Shown piece after piece: positions 25,471 through 32,916 of a DNA stretch of 37,012 nucleotides; positions within the stretch are counted from its first letter, which is position 1, and each line of letters starts with the position of its first letter. The DNA is taken from contig NZ_BJMN01000066.1 of assembly GCF_006539185.1 (NCBI RefSeq), positions 1 to 37,012 of the forward strand, in the 5' to 3' direction. The stretch is from Streptomyces gardneri (GTDB taxonomy: Bacteria; Actinomycetota; Actinomycetes; Streptomycetales; Streptomycetaceae). The notes beneath the pieces are model-generated. The model ran no database searches. It had not been told where the DNA came from and was given only the letters and a program-made list of their open reading frames with translations. The translations under genes were made by a program, and so were the position numbers.

Positions 25471-26754
25471 GTGGGTGTCCTGACGTCCTGGGCAGCCAGA
25501 TTCAGGCTGCGGCAATACGTCAAGGCAAGTCTGTGGATCGTGCCGTTGTTCGGTCTCGTCCTCGGCGCCCTGCTCGCTGAGCTCGCCCTCGCGGCCGACG
25601 CTGCGAACTGGCCGAGCGGCTGGCACTACTCCGCCACGACGGCGAGCGGTGTGCTCTCCGCCATCGTGGGGGCGATGGTGGCGTTGCTCGGATTCGTCGT
25701 CACCATCGGCGTGCTGGTTGTGCAGCAGGCGACGGGAACCCTCTCCCCTCGCTATATGCGCCTGTGGTACCGGGACCGGCTGCAGAAAGCGGTGCTGGCG
25801 ACCTTCACCGGGACGTTCGCGTTCGCGTTCTCCTTGCTGCGCAGCGTCGAAACCGACTCCGTCCCCGACCTCGGGGTCACCCTGGCCGGTGTAGCGGTGG
25901 CCGTCAGCCTCGTGCTCCTGCTCATCTACCTCAACCGATTCACCCACAGCCTCAGGCCGGTGGCCATCGCCGATCTGGTCACCCGCATGGGAGAGGCCGT
26001 CTTCACGAGAGGGGCAGCGGCGATCCGGGACGCGGCGCCACGCGGAGACGGGAACGTGTCGTCCGACGGTCCGGTGCTACGCCTGCGTACCGGGCGCGGG
26101 GGAGCCATCCAGGCGTTCAACGTGGCCGGGCTGGTCGCGGAGGCGGCGCGCCACGACTGCGTCTTCGTAGTACCCCGGCTGATCGGCGACTTCGTACCGC
26201 CCGGCACTGTCCTCATCGAGGTCCACGGGGGCACGTCGAAACCGGACCCGGACCGGGTGACCGCCCTCGTCGCCCTCGGGGCCGAGCGCACCATCGAGCA
26301 GGACCCCGCCTTCGCCCTGAGGGTCCTCGTCGACATCGCCATCAGGGCCCTCTCCCCAGCGGTGAACGACCCCACGACCGCGGTGCAGGTGATCAATTAC
26401 ATCGAGTCCTTCCTGCACACGGTCGGCAACACACACCTCCCCGGTCGTTATGTGCTGGCCGACCGCCACGAGCACGCCCGGCTCGTGCTCCCGGGGCGTG
26501 ACTGGGAGAACTTCCTTCAACTCGCCGTGTGCGAGATCCGCGAGTACGGCGGGTCGTCCATGCAGGTCTGCCGTCGGCTCCGCGCCATGCTCGAGGGCCT
26601 GCTCGACACCCTGCCGCCGTCCCAGCACGCCGCTGTGCGAGCGGAGCTCAGCCTGCTGCAGGAGGCGATCGAGCGAGAGTTCACCGACCCGGCCCGCCGG
26701 GCCATCGCGCAACAGCCCGACCACCAGGGCATCGGTGGTCGGTACCCCTCCTAG
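25471..26754 (+). CDS. DUF2254 membrane protein
   Basis: A 427-residue protein of the DUF2254 family, whose function is unknown. The first ~165 residues contain four hydrophobic segments: WIVPLFGLVLGALLAELAL, LSAIVGAMVALLGFVVTIGVLVV, VLATFTGTFAFAFSLL and VAVAVSLVLLLIYLNRF. QQATGTLSPRYMRLWYRDR between helices 2 and 3 is a family hallmark. The remaining ~260 residues are soluble and include RVLVDIAIRALSPAVNDPTTA near 288-308, the most conserved part of the family. The GTG at 25471 has GAAGGAGG seven bases before it. It is divergent from the GH15 gene, with 259 bases between them in which I see nothing specific. Confidence 0.88.
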   Translation: MGVLTSWAARFRLRQYVKASLWIVPLFGLVLGALLAELALAADAANWPSGWHYSATTASGVLSAIVGAMVALLGFVVTIGVLVVQQATGTLSPRYMRLWYRDRLQKAVLATFTGTFAFAFSLLRSVETDSVPDLGVTLAGVAVAVSLVLLLIYLNRFTHSLRPVAIADLVTRMGEAVFTRGAAAIRDAAPRGDGNVSSDGPVLRLRTGRGGAIQAFNVAGLVAEAARHDCVFVVPRLIGDFVPPGTVLIEVHGGTSKPDPDRVTALVALGAERTIEQDPAFALRVLVDIAIRALSPAVNDPTTAVQVINYIESFLHTVGNTHLPGRYVLADRHEHARLVLPGRDWENFLQLAVCEIREYGGSSMQVCRRLRAMLEGLLDTLPPSQHAAVRAELSLLQEAIEREFTDPARRAIAQQPDHQGIGGRYPS

Positions 26755-26810
26755 GGGGATGCACGGGTCGCCAGGACGTAGGCGCAGGCGAGGGGACCCG
26801 GTCTCGGACC

Positions 26811-27250
26811 ATGGGCCTGGCCGGCACCGCCGCACTGGACAGCGTGAACGCGGCGGGTCCGCAGGAGGGCGAGACCGTGCTGGTCTCCGGCGCCACCGGC
26901 GGCGTCGGTGCGCTGGTCGTGCAGATCGCCGCCGCCCGCGGAGCGAAAGTGATCGCCACCGCCCGTCCCGGCACGGAGGCTGCCTTCGTCACCGGCATGA
27001 CCGACGCCGGGGTTCACCGGGTCGACTTCACCGGCGACCTGGATGCCCAGATCCGTACCCTTGCCCCCGGCGGGGTGGACGCGGTGCTGCACCTGCCGGC
27101 GACGGCGCCCAGCTCGCGGGCATGCTGCGGCCGGGCAAGCGGATCGCCTCCACCCTCGGCTTCGGCCCCGACGCCGTCGAGGGCCAGGACGTCACCTGGT
27201 CCGGCCGCCACCACGCCGCACTCGACCACCTCCCGGTACTGCCCCACCCC
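26811..27250 (+). pseudogene. Zinc-type alcohol dehydrogenase/quinone oxidoreductase fragment
   Basis: The remnant starts inside a medium-chain dehydrogenase/reductase. GLAGTAALDSVNAAG and the NADPH loop VLVSGATGGVGALVVQIAAARG are clear, followed by AKVIATARPG. The whole N-terminal GroES-like half (about 110 residues) is missing. Near 27100 the reading frame shifts: GGVDAVLHLPA is in one frame, and AQLAGMLRPGKRIASTLGFG continues in another. Similarity then stops at about 27250, where the flavin monooxygenase fragment begins. It is therefore truncated at both ends and frameshifted. The nearest intact upstream gene is DUF2254. Confidence 0.75.
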
Positions 27251-27255
27251 GCCGG

Positions 27256-27790
27256 CAGCAGACCCGGCTTCCGCTGTGGCTCGGCGTCGGAGGCACCCCT
27301 GCCAGCGCGGAGCGCGCCGAACGCCTCGGCCTGCCCATGGTGCTGGGCCTCATCGGCGGCGACATCCGTCGCTCCCGCCCCCTCGTCGAGCGCTACCGCA
27401 CCGCCAGGCAGGCCGTCGGACACGCACCCGACACCCTCAAGTTGGGCCTCACCAGCCACTTCTACGTGGGCAAGACATTCCAGGGCGCCCGCGAGAACCT
27501 GTATCCGTACTACCGGGAGTACCTGCGGCCCAAGACCCCGGGCGGACGTGGCTGGCTCATCGGCCCGACGAATTCCAGGCCGTCTCAGGCCCGTTCGGCG
27601 CACTCATGACCAGCAGCACCCAGGAAGTCATCGACAAGATCCTTACCGAACACAAACTCCTCGGAACCAGCCGCTTCATGGGCCAGATCGACCTCGGCGG
27701 CATGCCCACACACCTGGTCAACGACTCCATCGAACTCCTGGCCACCGAAGTCGCCCCCGCCATCCGCAAGGAGACGCGACCGCAGAGTCA
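27256..27790 (+). pseudogene. LLM-class flavin monooxygenase, C-terminal fragment with frameshift
   Basis: The fragment begins abruptly with LPLWLGVGGTPASAERAERLG, which matches the central part of luciferase-like (LLM class) flavin-dependent oxidoreductases. GHAPDTLKLGLTSHFYVGKT and ENLYPYYREYL follow. Near 27562 the frame shifts by one, after which FQAVSGPFGALMTSSTQEV, the conserved IELLATEVAPAIRKE and the C-terminus follow. The first ~170 residues, including the start, are absent, and the fragment is joined directly to the dehydrogenase remnant. It is not expected to make a working enzyme. Confidence 0.75.
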
Positions 27791-27910
27791 GTCCTGGAGG
27801 CACCTCTGAGCAGTGTTTGCCGATGGACACAGCCCAGTTGACAGGACACCGCTGCGCCACCAACGGCCACTGGACCGGGCCAGACATCTGACCTGCGGTT
27901 CTGTCATCTG

Positions 27911-27941
27911 TGGCGCACCTTGACCCGGTCAAGGTGCGCCA
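27911..27941. repeat. Perfect 15-bp-arm palindrome
   Basis: TGGCGCACCTTGACC (27911-27925) is followed by a single C and then its exact reverse complement (27927-27941). Neither side carries a T-run. It lies between the decayed flavin enzyme and the tRNA. It could be a strong bidirectional terminator, or a protein-binding or recombination site; the sequence alone does not decide. Confidence 0.6.
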
Positions 27942-27961
27942 AAGGTTCATTCAAGGGGGGT

Positions 27962-27981
27962 TGGTCCCCAACTGGTCCCCA
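27962..27981. repeat. Two direct copies of TGGTCCCCA
   Basis: The nine-base word occurs at 27962-27970 and 27973-27981, spaced by one helical turn (11 bases). The spacing suits adjacent protein-binding sites, for example arm sites of an integrase, in the DNA just beyond the tRNA terminator. No integrase gene remains in the window, so this is speculative. Confidence 0.35.
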
Positions 27982-27993
27982 GAAATGATCAAA

Positions 27994-28024
27994 AGGCCGT
28001 ATCGGAATCACTCCGACACGGCCT
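27994..28024 (-). terminator. Intrinsic terminator of tRNA-Pro
   Basis: Read on the minus strand, AGGCCGT(C/G bulge)TCGGA pairs with TCCGA...ACGGCCT across a five-base loop (stem 27994-28006 with 28012-28024, one mismatch). It is followed by TTTTGATC. It begins 22 bases after the mature 3' end of the tRNA, the right place for its terminator. Confidence 0.8.
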
Positions 28025-28046
28025 CTGACCTGCGACTCTTTCGAGT

Positions 28047-28119
<73 letters not shown>

Positions 28120-28131
28120 ATGCTCGTCCTC

Positions 28132-28148
28132 CGCGGGTTTTCCCCGCG
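28132..28148 (-). terminator. Hairpin between the LAL ATPase gene and tRNA-Pro
   Basis: CGCGGG (28132-28137) and CCCGCG (28143-28148) pair with a five-base loop, 25 bases after the stop of the minus-strand ATPase gene and 12 bases before the tRNA. It may end the ATPase transcript. The stem is short, so confidence is modest. Confidence 0.4.
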
Positions 28149-28172
28149 TCGGCGTGCAGGAGAAACACTACC

Positions 28173-30935
28173 TCACTCCGGGGGGTGGCCTGACGCACGG
28201 GCTGTCACCGCTGTCGCGGCGAGGGCGTCTGCGCCGCAGGTGGCGGCCAGGGTGCCCGCTCGGGCGAGGGCGGCGGGGGACCCGGTGGCACGGGCGAGGT
28301 CGAGGTGGGCCCGGGCCTCCTCGTAGCGGGACGGGGAGGCGGCGAGGTGGGCGACGGCGCGGGTGAGGAGGTCGCGGGCCTCCGGTGGGTCCGCGAAGAG
28401 GGCGGAGCAGCGCAGGGCCTCGCCGAGGGCCGTGGGGGTGCCGAGGCGTTCGGCGTGCGCCAGGGCCTCGGCGGCGATTCCGGCCGCGCGGCCGGGGTCG
28501 ACGGGGGCGAGGGCCCTCGCGAGGTCGAAGGGCCAGGGGGCCCAGACGACGTGGTGCCGGCCTCGAGTGGTCAGCGCCTCGGCGGCCTCTTCGAGGGTGC
28601 GTACGGCTTCTTCGGTGCGGCCTTCCGCGAGCAGCAGCCGGCCGAGGACGCTGGGGCCGTCGGGCAGCACGATCGCGCCCGGCCAGGGCGGGCCGAAGGC
28701 GTGGCGGTCGGCCACGCTCCGCGCCTCGGCGGTACGGCCGCGGGCGAGGAGGGTGTCGACGAGGAGGCAGGCGGTGTCCCAGTGGACGGGGAGCCCTTCG
28801 CCGACCCGGTCGGCCAGGCGCAGCGCCTCCTCCAGGTGGTGCTGGGCGCGGGGCAGGTCGCCGCGGCGGCGGTGCACCAGGCCGAGGAGGGCGTGGGCGA
28901 AGGCGAGGTGGGCGCCGCTCCAGCCGGAGATCTCGAAGGCCCGGACCGCCTCGGTGAAGAGGGCCTCGGCCCGGTCGGGCCGGTCGGCGAACGCGTACGC
29001 GATGCCGGTGAGGGCCGGGATCTCGAAGCCCCAGGTGGGGTCCGTCCAGCCGAGGCCGCGGGCCGGCCGGCCGTCGGCGAGGGCGAGGTCGCAGAGGCGG
29101 ACGACCTCGTCGGCGGGTTCGCCGCGGAGCATCGCGTCGAAGCCCCGGACGGCGACGAGCGCCCGCTCGGAGTTGTCGGCGCCGGTGAAACCCGCGGTGA
29201 GCTCGGCGAGGCGGCGGGAGCGGTCCGGGCCGTCGTCCTCCACGGCCTGGAACCCCTCGTACATGAAGTGGGCCGCCTGCAGCCGGCGTCGGCCGGTGCC
29301 CGGCGGGGTGCGGGCCGCCTCGGCGGCGACGGCCCGTGCCGCTTCCTGGAGTTGGTTGTTGTGGGCGAGGGCCTGCGCGAGCCGGTAGGTCGCGTCGGTG
29401 CGCAGGGTGTCGTCGAGGCCGGGCAGGTCGAGCGCGGAGCGCAGGTGCAGGACGGTCGCGGCCGGTGCCGTGAGCAGGGACGCGCAGCCGAGTTCGTACA
29501 GGACCCTCGCGTACGTGGCGGGGCCCGGCGGCTCGGCGAGGGCCCGTTCCAGGCAGCGGCGGGCCGCGTCGGGGGCGCCGACGGCCAGGTGCTCGACGGC
29601 GGCTGCCCTGAGCCGGCGGACGACGTCCTCGTCGTCGTCCGGGTGGACTTCGAGGAGGTGGCGGGAGGCGGCCGCCGGTCCGTGGCCCGCTTCGGTGAGC
29701 GCCCAGGCCGCGCGCCCGTGCAGGGCGGTACGGACGCCCGCCGGCACCGAGCCGTAGACGGCGCTGCCGATGAGGGGGTGCGCGAACTCCAGCGGGTGGC
29801 CCGCGAGTGGGTGCGGCGAGGGCGGCGCGGTGACGATCCTTGCCGTCCGGAGCCGTTCCGTGTGGTCGGTGAGCTCCCGCGCGTCCATGCCGGTGAGCTG
29901 CGCGAGGAGGTCCGGTGTGCTGTCCGCGCCGAGGACGGCGACCGCCCAGGCGAGGCGGGTGGGACCGCTGCCGAGCGCTTCGAGGCGGGCGACGAGGCCG
30001 CCGCCGCGGGCGCCCGCGGCGAGTCCTCGGAGGAGGCCCGCCGTGCCCGCGACGGGTTCGAGTGTGCGGTCGCGGACCTTGGCGAGGAGTTCGACCGTCT
30101 CGTACGGGTTGCCCGCGGTCACCGTCCACAGCTCCTGGCAGAACGACTCGTCCGCGTGGTCGCCGAGCGCCTCGCGGGCCAGCTCGGCGGTGGCTTCGCG
30201 GGTGAGGGCGCAGAGGCCGAGCGTCAGGAGGGCCCGGTCCGCCATTGCGGCGAGCGAGTCGGTGCCGTCCGCTCTGTCGTCGGCTTCGCCCGACAGCGGG
30301 CGGTGGGCGAGGACGACGAGGACCGGCAGCCCGTGGTCCTGCCGCGTGCGCGTGAAGGCGTCGAGCCAGGTCAGGGTCTCGGTGTCGGCCCAGTGCGCGT
30401 CGTCCACGAGCAGGACCGGGGGCCTGTCCCGCAGGCCGTCCGCGAGGCGGTCGAGGAGCCGGACCAGTCCGTCCCGTACGCCCTGCGGGTCGACGGGCGC
30501 GGCCGACGGCGCGGGCGGCGGGGCGAGACCGAGGGCCGGGGCGACGAGGTCGAAGTGGTCGCCGAATAGATGGTGGACACCGTTGGGGCCGTAGCCGTCC
30601 AGGGCCGGCTGGAGGAGCTGGCGGGTGAGGTGGAAGGGGACCTGGGTGAGGGTCTCGCCGCCGCGTGCGGTCAGGACCGTGCACCGGTCCCGGGCCATGC
30701 GGTGGATCTCGGCGAGCAGCGATGTCTTGCCGACCCCCGGGGCGCCCCGGAGGACGAGGACGCCGCCCCGGGCGGGTCCGCCGGCCGTGGCCCCGGCGAC
30801 GAGCGCGTCGACGGCGTGACAGGCCGCGGCGAGCTCCGGACCGCGTTCGAGCAGGGCGCCCCGCTCCGGGCGGGCAAGGGCGGTGAACGATCCCGACACC
30901 CCTGCGGGCTGCGGCTGTTCGGCTTCCGACGGCAC
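28173..30935 (-). CDS. LAL-type AAA ATPase regulator lacking the LuxR DNA-binding domain
   Basis: A 920-residue signal-transduction ATPase of the large LuxR (LAL/MalT-like) type. The AAA part holds Walker A GAPGVGKTS (residues 64-72) and Walker B PPVLLVDDAHWAD (172-184), then the winged region near 290-400. From ~420 to ~900 the protein is made of helical repeats of TPR type, such as HLAFAHALLGLVHRRRGDLPRAQHHLEEALRLA. LAL proteins normally end in a ~60-residue LuxR helix-turn-helix just after the last repeat. Here the chain stops at TARASGHPPE, exactly where it would begin. Only 53 bases then separate it from tRNA-Pro. It may be a naturally HTH-free STAND ATPase or a 3'-truncated regulator. 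The GTG at 30935 follows GGGGAG. Confidence 0.85.
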   Translation of the reverse strand: MPSEAEQPQPAGVSGSFTALARPERGALLERGPELAAACHAVDALVAGATAGGPARGGVLVLRGAPGVGKTSLLAEIHRMARDRCTVLTARGGETLTQVPFHLTRQLLQPALDGYGPNGVHHLFGDHFDLVAPALGLAPPPAPSAAPVDPQGVRDGLVRLLDRLADGLRDRPPVLLVDDAHWADTETLTWLDAFTRTRQDHGLPVLVVLAHRPLSGEADDRADGTDSLAAMADRALLTLGLCALTREATAELAREALGDHADESFCQELWTVTAGNPYETVELLAKVRDRTLEPVAGTAGLLRGLAAGARGGGLVARLEALGSGPTRLAWAVAVLGADSTPDLLAQLTGMDARELTDHTERLRTARIVTAPPSPHPLAGHPLEFAHPLIGSAVYGSVPAGVRTALHGRAAWALTEAGHGPAAASRHLLEVHPDDDEDVVRRLRAAAVEHLAVGAPDAARRCLERALAEPPGPATYARVLYELGCASLLTAPAATVLHLRSALDLPGLDDTLRTDATYRLAQALAHNNQLQEAARAVAAEAARTPPGTGRRRLQAAHFMYEGFQAVEDDGPDRSRRLAELTAGFTGADNSERALVAVRGFDAMLRGEPADEVVRLCDLALADGRPARGLGWTDPTWGFEIPALTGIAYAFADRPDRAEALFTEAVRAFEISGWSGAHLAFAHALLGLVHRRRGDLPRAQHHLEEALRLADRVGEGLPVHWDTACLLVDTLLARGRTAEARSVADRHAFGPPWPGAIVLPDGPSVLGRLLLAEGRTEEAVRTLEEAAEALTTRGRHHVVWAPWPFDLARALAPVDPGRAAGIAAEALAHAERLGTPTALGEALRCSALFADPPEARDLLTRAVAHLAASPSRYEEARAHLDLARATGSPAALARAGTLAATCGADALAATAVTARASGHPPE

Positions 30936-31068
30936 CGGTGACTCACTCCCCCCACAAGAGCTACGGTCACGACGCGGCCCGCCTGCTCCGTGCGACCCAC
31001 ACGGCCCCGGGAAACGTCGGACCGACGAGCCTACCGCCCCTGATCGTCACGGGGGCGACAATGGGCGG

Positions 31069-31680
31069 GTGAACCGGACGACGAGGGATCGCGACGAGGA
31101 GGGCCGGGCGCGGAGCGCACGCCCCCGTGACGGGCTCGGCCGCCCCTTGCCGTACGGGGCGGAGGGAGTGCCCCGGCAGCCCGAGGGCGTCGTGCGCACC
31201 CCCGGCGAGACCGTGCGCGAGGCGCAGCGGCTCCTCGACGCCGGGATGCCCTTCCACGCCCACGAGGTCTTCGAGGACGCCTGGAAGTCGGGCCCGGCGG
31301 CGGAACGCGATCTGTGGCAGGGGCTCGCGCAGCTCGCGGTCGGGCTGACACACGCGGCGCGCGGGAACCGGGAGGGCGGGGCGCGGCTGCTGCGGAGGGG
31401 CGCCGACCGCCTCACGAGCCGGTCGTGGGAGCGGACTTCCGGCGGCCGGGACGAGAGTGCGCAGGCGAGCTCGGAGCCGAATGCAGAGACACGTGCGGAG
31501 GCAGGTTCGGAGGCAGGTTCCGACGGGAGCGGGCACGGGAGTCCGCGCACGATTCCGTACGGGATCGATGTCGGCGGACTCGTCACGTGGGCGCGGGAGT
31601 TGGCCGAGCGTGCCGAGACGTCCCCTGCGGCGGTCGACGCCGCCGGCGAGGCCCCGCGGTTGCGCGGCCAAGACACGTAG
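31069..31680 (+). CDS. DUF309 family protein
   Basis: A 203-residue protein with a DUF309 core at residues ~45-110: the signature AQRLLDAGMPFHAHEVFEDAWKSG followed by WQGLAQLAVGLTHAARGN. The core is a small helical bundle of unknown function, widely spread in actinobacteria. After it comes a low-complexity Ser/Glu/Gly-rich insertion (~120-160), and the C-terminus IDVGGLVTWARELAERAE returns to the family pattern. The GTG at 31069 starts just before conserved sequence; upstream in-frame codons look noncoding and run into the divergent ATPase promoter. The low-complexity insertion is longer than is usual for the family. Confidence 0.8.
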   Translation: MNRTTRDRDEEGRARSARPRDGLGRPLPYGAEGVPRQPEGVVRTPGETVREAQRLLDAGMPFHAHEVFEDAWKSGPAAERDLWQGLAQLAVGLTHAARGNREGGARLLRRGADRLTSRSWERTSGGRDESAQASSEPNAETRAEAGSEAGSDGSGHGSPRTIPYGIDVGGLVTWARELAERAETSPAAVDAAGEAPRLRGQDT

Positions 31681-31684
31681 GCCC

Positions 31685-31751
31685 GGCGCGTGAGGCCAGG
31701 CACGTGAGGCCAGGCACGTGAGGCCAGGCACGTGAGGCCAGGCACGTGAGG
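31685..31751. repeat. 14-bp tandem repeat containing CACGTG
   Basis: Four full units of GGCACGTGAGGCCA (the first with GCGCGTG) and a partial fifth run from 31685 to 31751. They lie between the convergent DUF309 and DUF488 stops. The internal copies are identical, so it is a young minisatellite. Confidence 0.9.
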
Positions 31752-31755
31752 ACCG

Positions 31756-32133
31756 CTACTCCCCTGCCCGCGGGGCGAGTTCGCGCTCCAGTACGGACGT
31801 GTGGCTGACCGAGGGGTCCTTGGCCGCCGTGAGCAGCGTGACGGTCTCCCCGGCCGCCATCTCCCTGAGCCGGTCGAGGGCCGCGGCGGCGTCGGGCGCG
31901 GCGAGCTCGGCCTCGTACCGCCGGCAGAACTCGGCGTACTCCCCCTCGGGGCCGTGGTACCAGCGGCGCAGTTCGGTGGAGGGCGTCAGGGCCTTGGGCC
32001 ACTCGTCGATGTGGGCGTCCGTCTTGGCGAGCCCGCGGGGCCAGAGCCGGTCGACGAGGACGCGTACCCCGTCGTCGGGCGACGGGGGCTCGTAGATCCG
32101 GCGGACGTGGACGTGGGGGTTGCTCGGAGGCAT
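31756..32133 (-). CDS. DUF488 family protein
   Basis: A 125-residue DUF488 protein, usual length. The hallmark segment RVLVDRLWPRGLAKTDAHIDEWPKAL occupies residues ~24-49. It is followed by STELRRWYHG and VTLLTAAKD, the latter close to the end as in other members. The family is small and soluble with no settled activity. The ATG at 32133 has CTGGAGG just upstream; the longer frame upstream overlaps the TetR gene and is not coding in this frame. It is 30 bases downstream of the tetR stop on the same strand, so the two may be co-transcribed. Confidence 0.88.
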   Translation of the reverse strand: MPPSNPHVHVRRIYEPPSPDDGVRVLVDRLWPRGLAKTDAHIDEWPKALTPSTELRRWYHGPEGEYAEFCRRYEAELAAPDAAAALDRLREMAAGETVTLLTAAKDPSVSHTSVLERELAPRAGE

Positions 32134-32162
32134 GCCTCCAGGGTGCCGGACGGACCCGTGGG

Positions 32163-32765
32163 TCACCTCTCGGCGCGCAGCGCCGGAAGGAGGACGGCGT
32201 CCACGAATCCGCTCATGGTCGAGGTCTCGGCGAACCGCTCCTCGAAGATCCGCTCGATGCGGAGCATGCCCATGAAGCAGGGGGCGACGAAGGCGATCGC
32301 GGGGTTGTCGGCTGCGACCTCGCCGCGCTCGACCGCGCGCGCGACGACCGCGTCGATGGCCGCGACCTCGGGCGCGATGACGGTCTCGCGGAGCGCGGCG
32401 CGCAGGTCGGGGTGCTGGATGAAGGCCTGGGCGACGGCCTCCATGAGCTCGGCGTCGCGCTCGCGGTGCGAGGCGGCGATACGGGCGGCCTCGCGCAGGT
32501 CTCCGGCGAGGGAGCCGGTGTCGATGCCGGCGAAGACCGTGCAGCGGCGCCGGGCGAGGGCGGCGGTGACGAGCTGCGGTTTCGTGCCCCACTGGCGGTA
32601 GAGGGTGGCCTTGCCGCACTTGGTGCGGGCCGCGACGCCCTCCATGGTCACCGAGTCGTAGCCGCCCTCTCTGAGGAGGCAGATCACCGCGTCGTAGAGC
32701 TCCGTCTCACGCTCCGGCGTGATCTTGCTGCGACGGGCTGCGGCGGTCGCGGCCTGTGTGGACAT
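32163..32765 (-). CDS. TetR-family transcriptional regulator
   Basis: A 200-residue repressor. The N-terminal helix-turn-helix spans ~18-66: ETELYDAVICLLREGGYDSV then GVAARTKCGKATLYRQWGTK, the recognition helix with TLYRQW. The ligand-binding part is helical, with SLAGDLREAARIAASH and a C-terminal MSGFVDAVLLPALRAER like other TetR members of the AcrR_C-type groups. The ATG at 32765 has GGGAGGAT before it. The gene is divergent from the PAP2 phosphatase gene. Between them is a clear palindromic operator (32819-32856), so it probably represses itself and the PAP2/DMT pair. The ligand is unknown. Confidence 0.92.
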   Translation of the reverse strand: MSTQAATAAARRSKITPERETELYDAVICLLREGGYDSVTMEGVAARTKCGKATLYRQWGTKPQLVTAALARRRCTVFAGIDTGSLAGDLREAARIAASHRERDAELMEAVAQAFIQHPDLRAALRETVIAPEVAAIDAVVARAVERGEVAADNPAIAFVAPCFMGMLRIERIFEERFAETSTMSGFVDAVLLPALRAER

Positions 32766-32818
32766 CGGATCCTCCCGAACGCCTCTTCCTCTGCACATAC
32801 GAGAGTAGGGGGTGCACA

Positions 32819-32856
32819 ATCGAGACGCAAACGTATCGAGACGCTTGCGTCTCGAT
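32819..32856. promoter_or_regulatory. TetR-type operator with three half-sites
   Basis: ATCGAGACGC occurs at 32819-32828 and 32835-32844, and its exact complement GCGTCTCGAT at 32847-32856. The last two form a perfect ten-base-arm palindrome with a TT spacer. The first is a third half-site in direct orientation. It lies midway between the divergent tetR and PAP2 starts, the classic place for TetR autoregulation. Confidence 0.8.
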
Positions 32857-32916
32857 GAATTCGGATCTAGGCTCACTCCGTTTGCTGCCGATTTGACGGA
32901 TTAGAGGGGCCGCGCG

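Noticed and set aside
28305..30569. 754-residue plus-strand frame opposite the LAL ATPase
   Set aside because: Antisense Gly/Glu/Arg-rich shadow without motifs.
28168..30684. 838-residue minus-strand frame overlapping the LAL ATPase
   Set aside because: Almost entirely Arg/Pro/Gly; the other frame holds Walker A and B motifs and helical repeats.
31685..31751. CRISPR-like appearance of the repeats
   Set aside because: Units are directly adjacent with no spacers; it is a tandem repeat.
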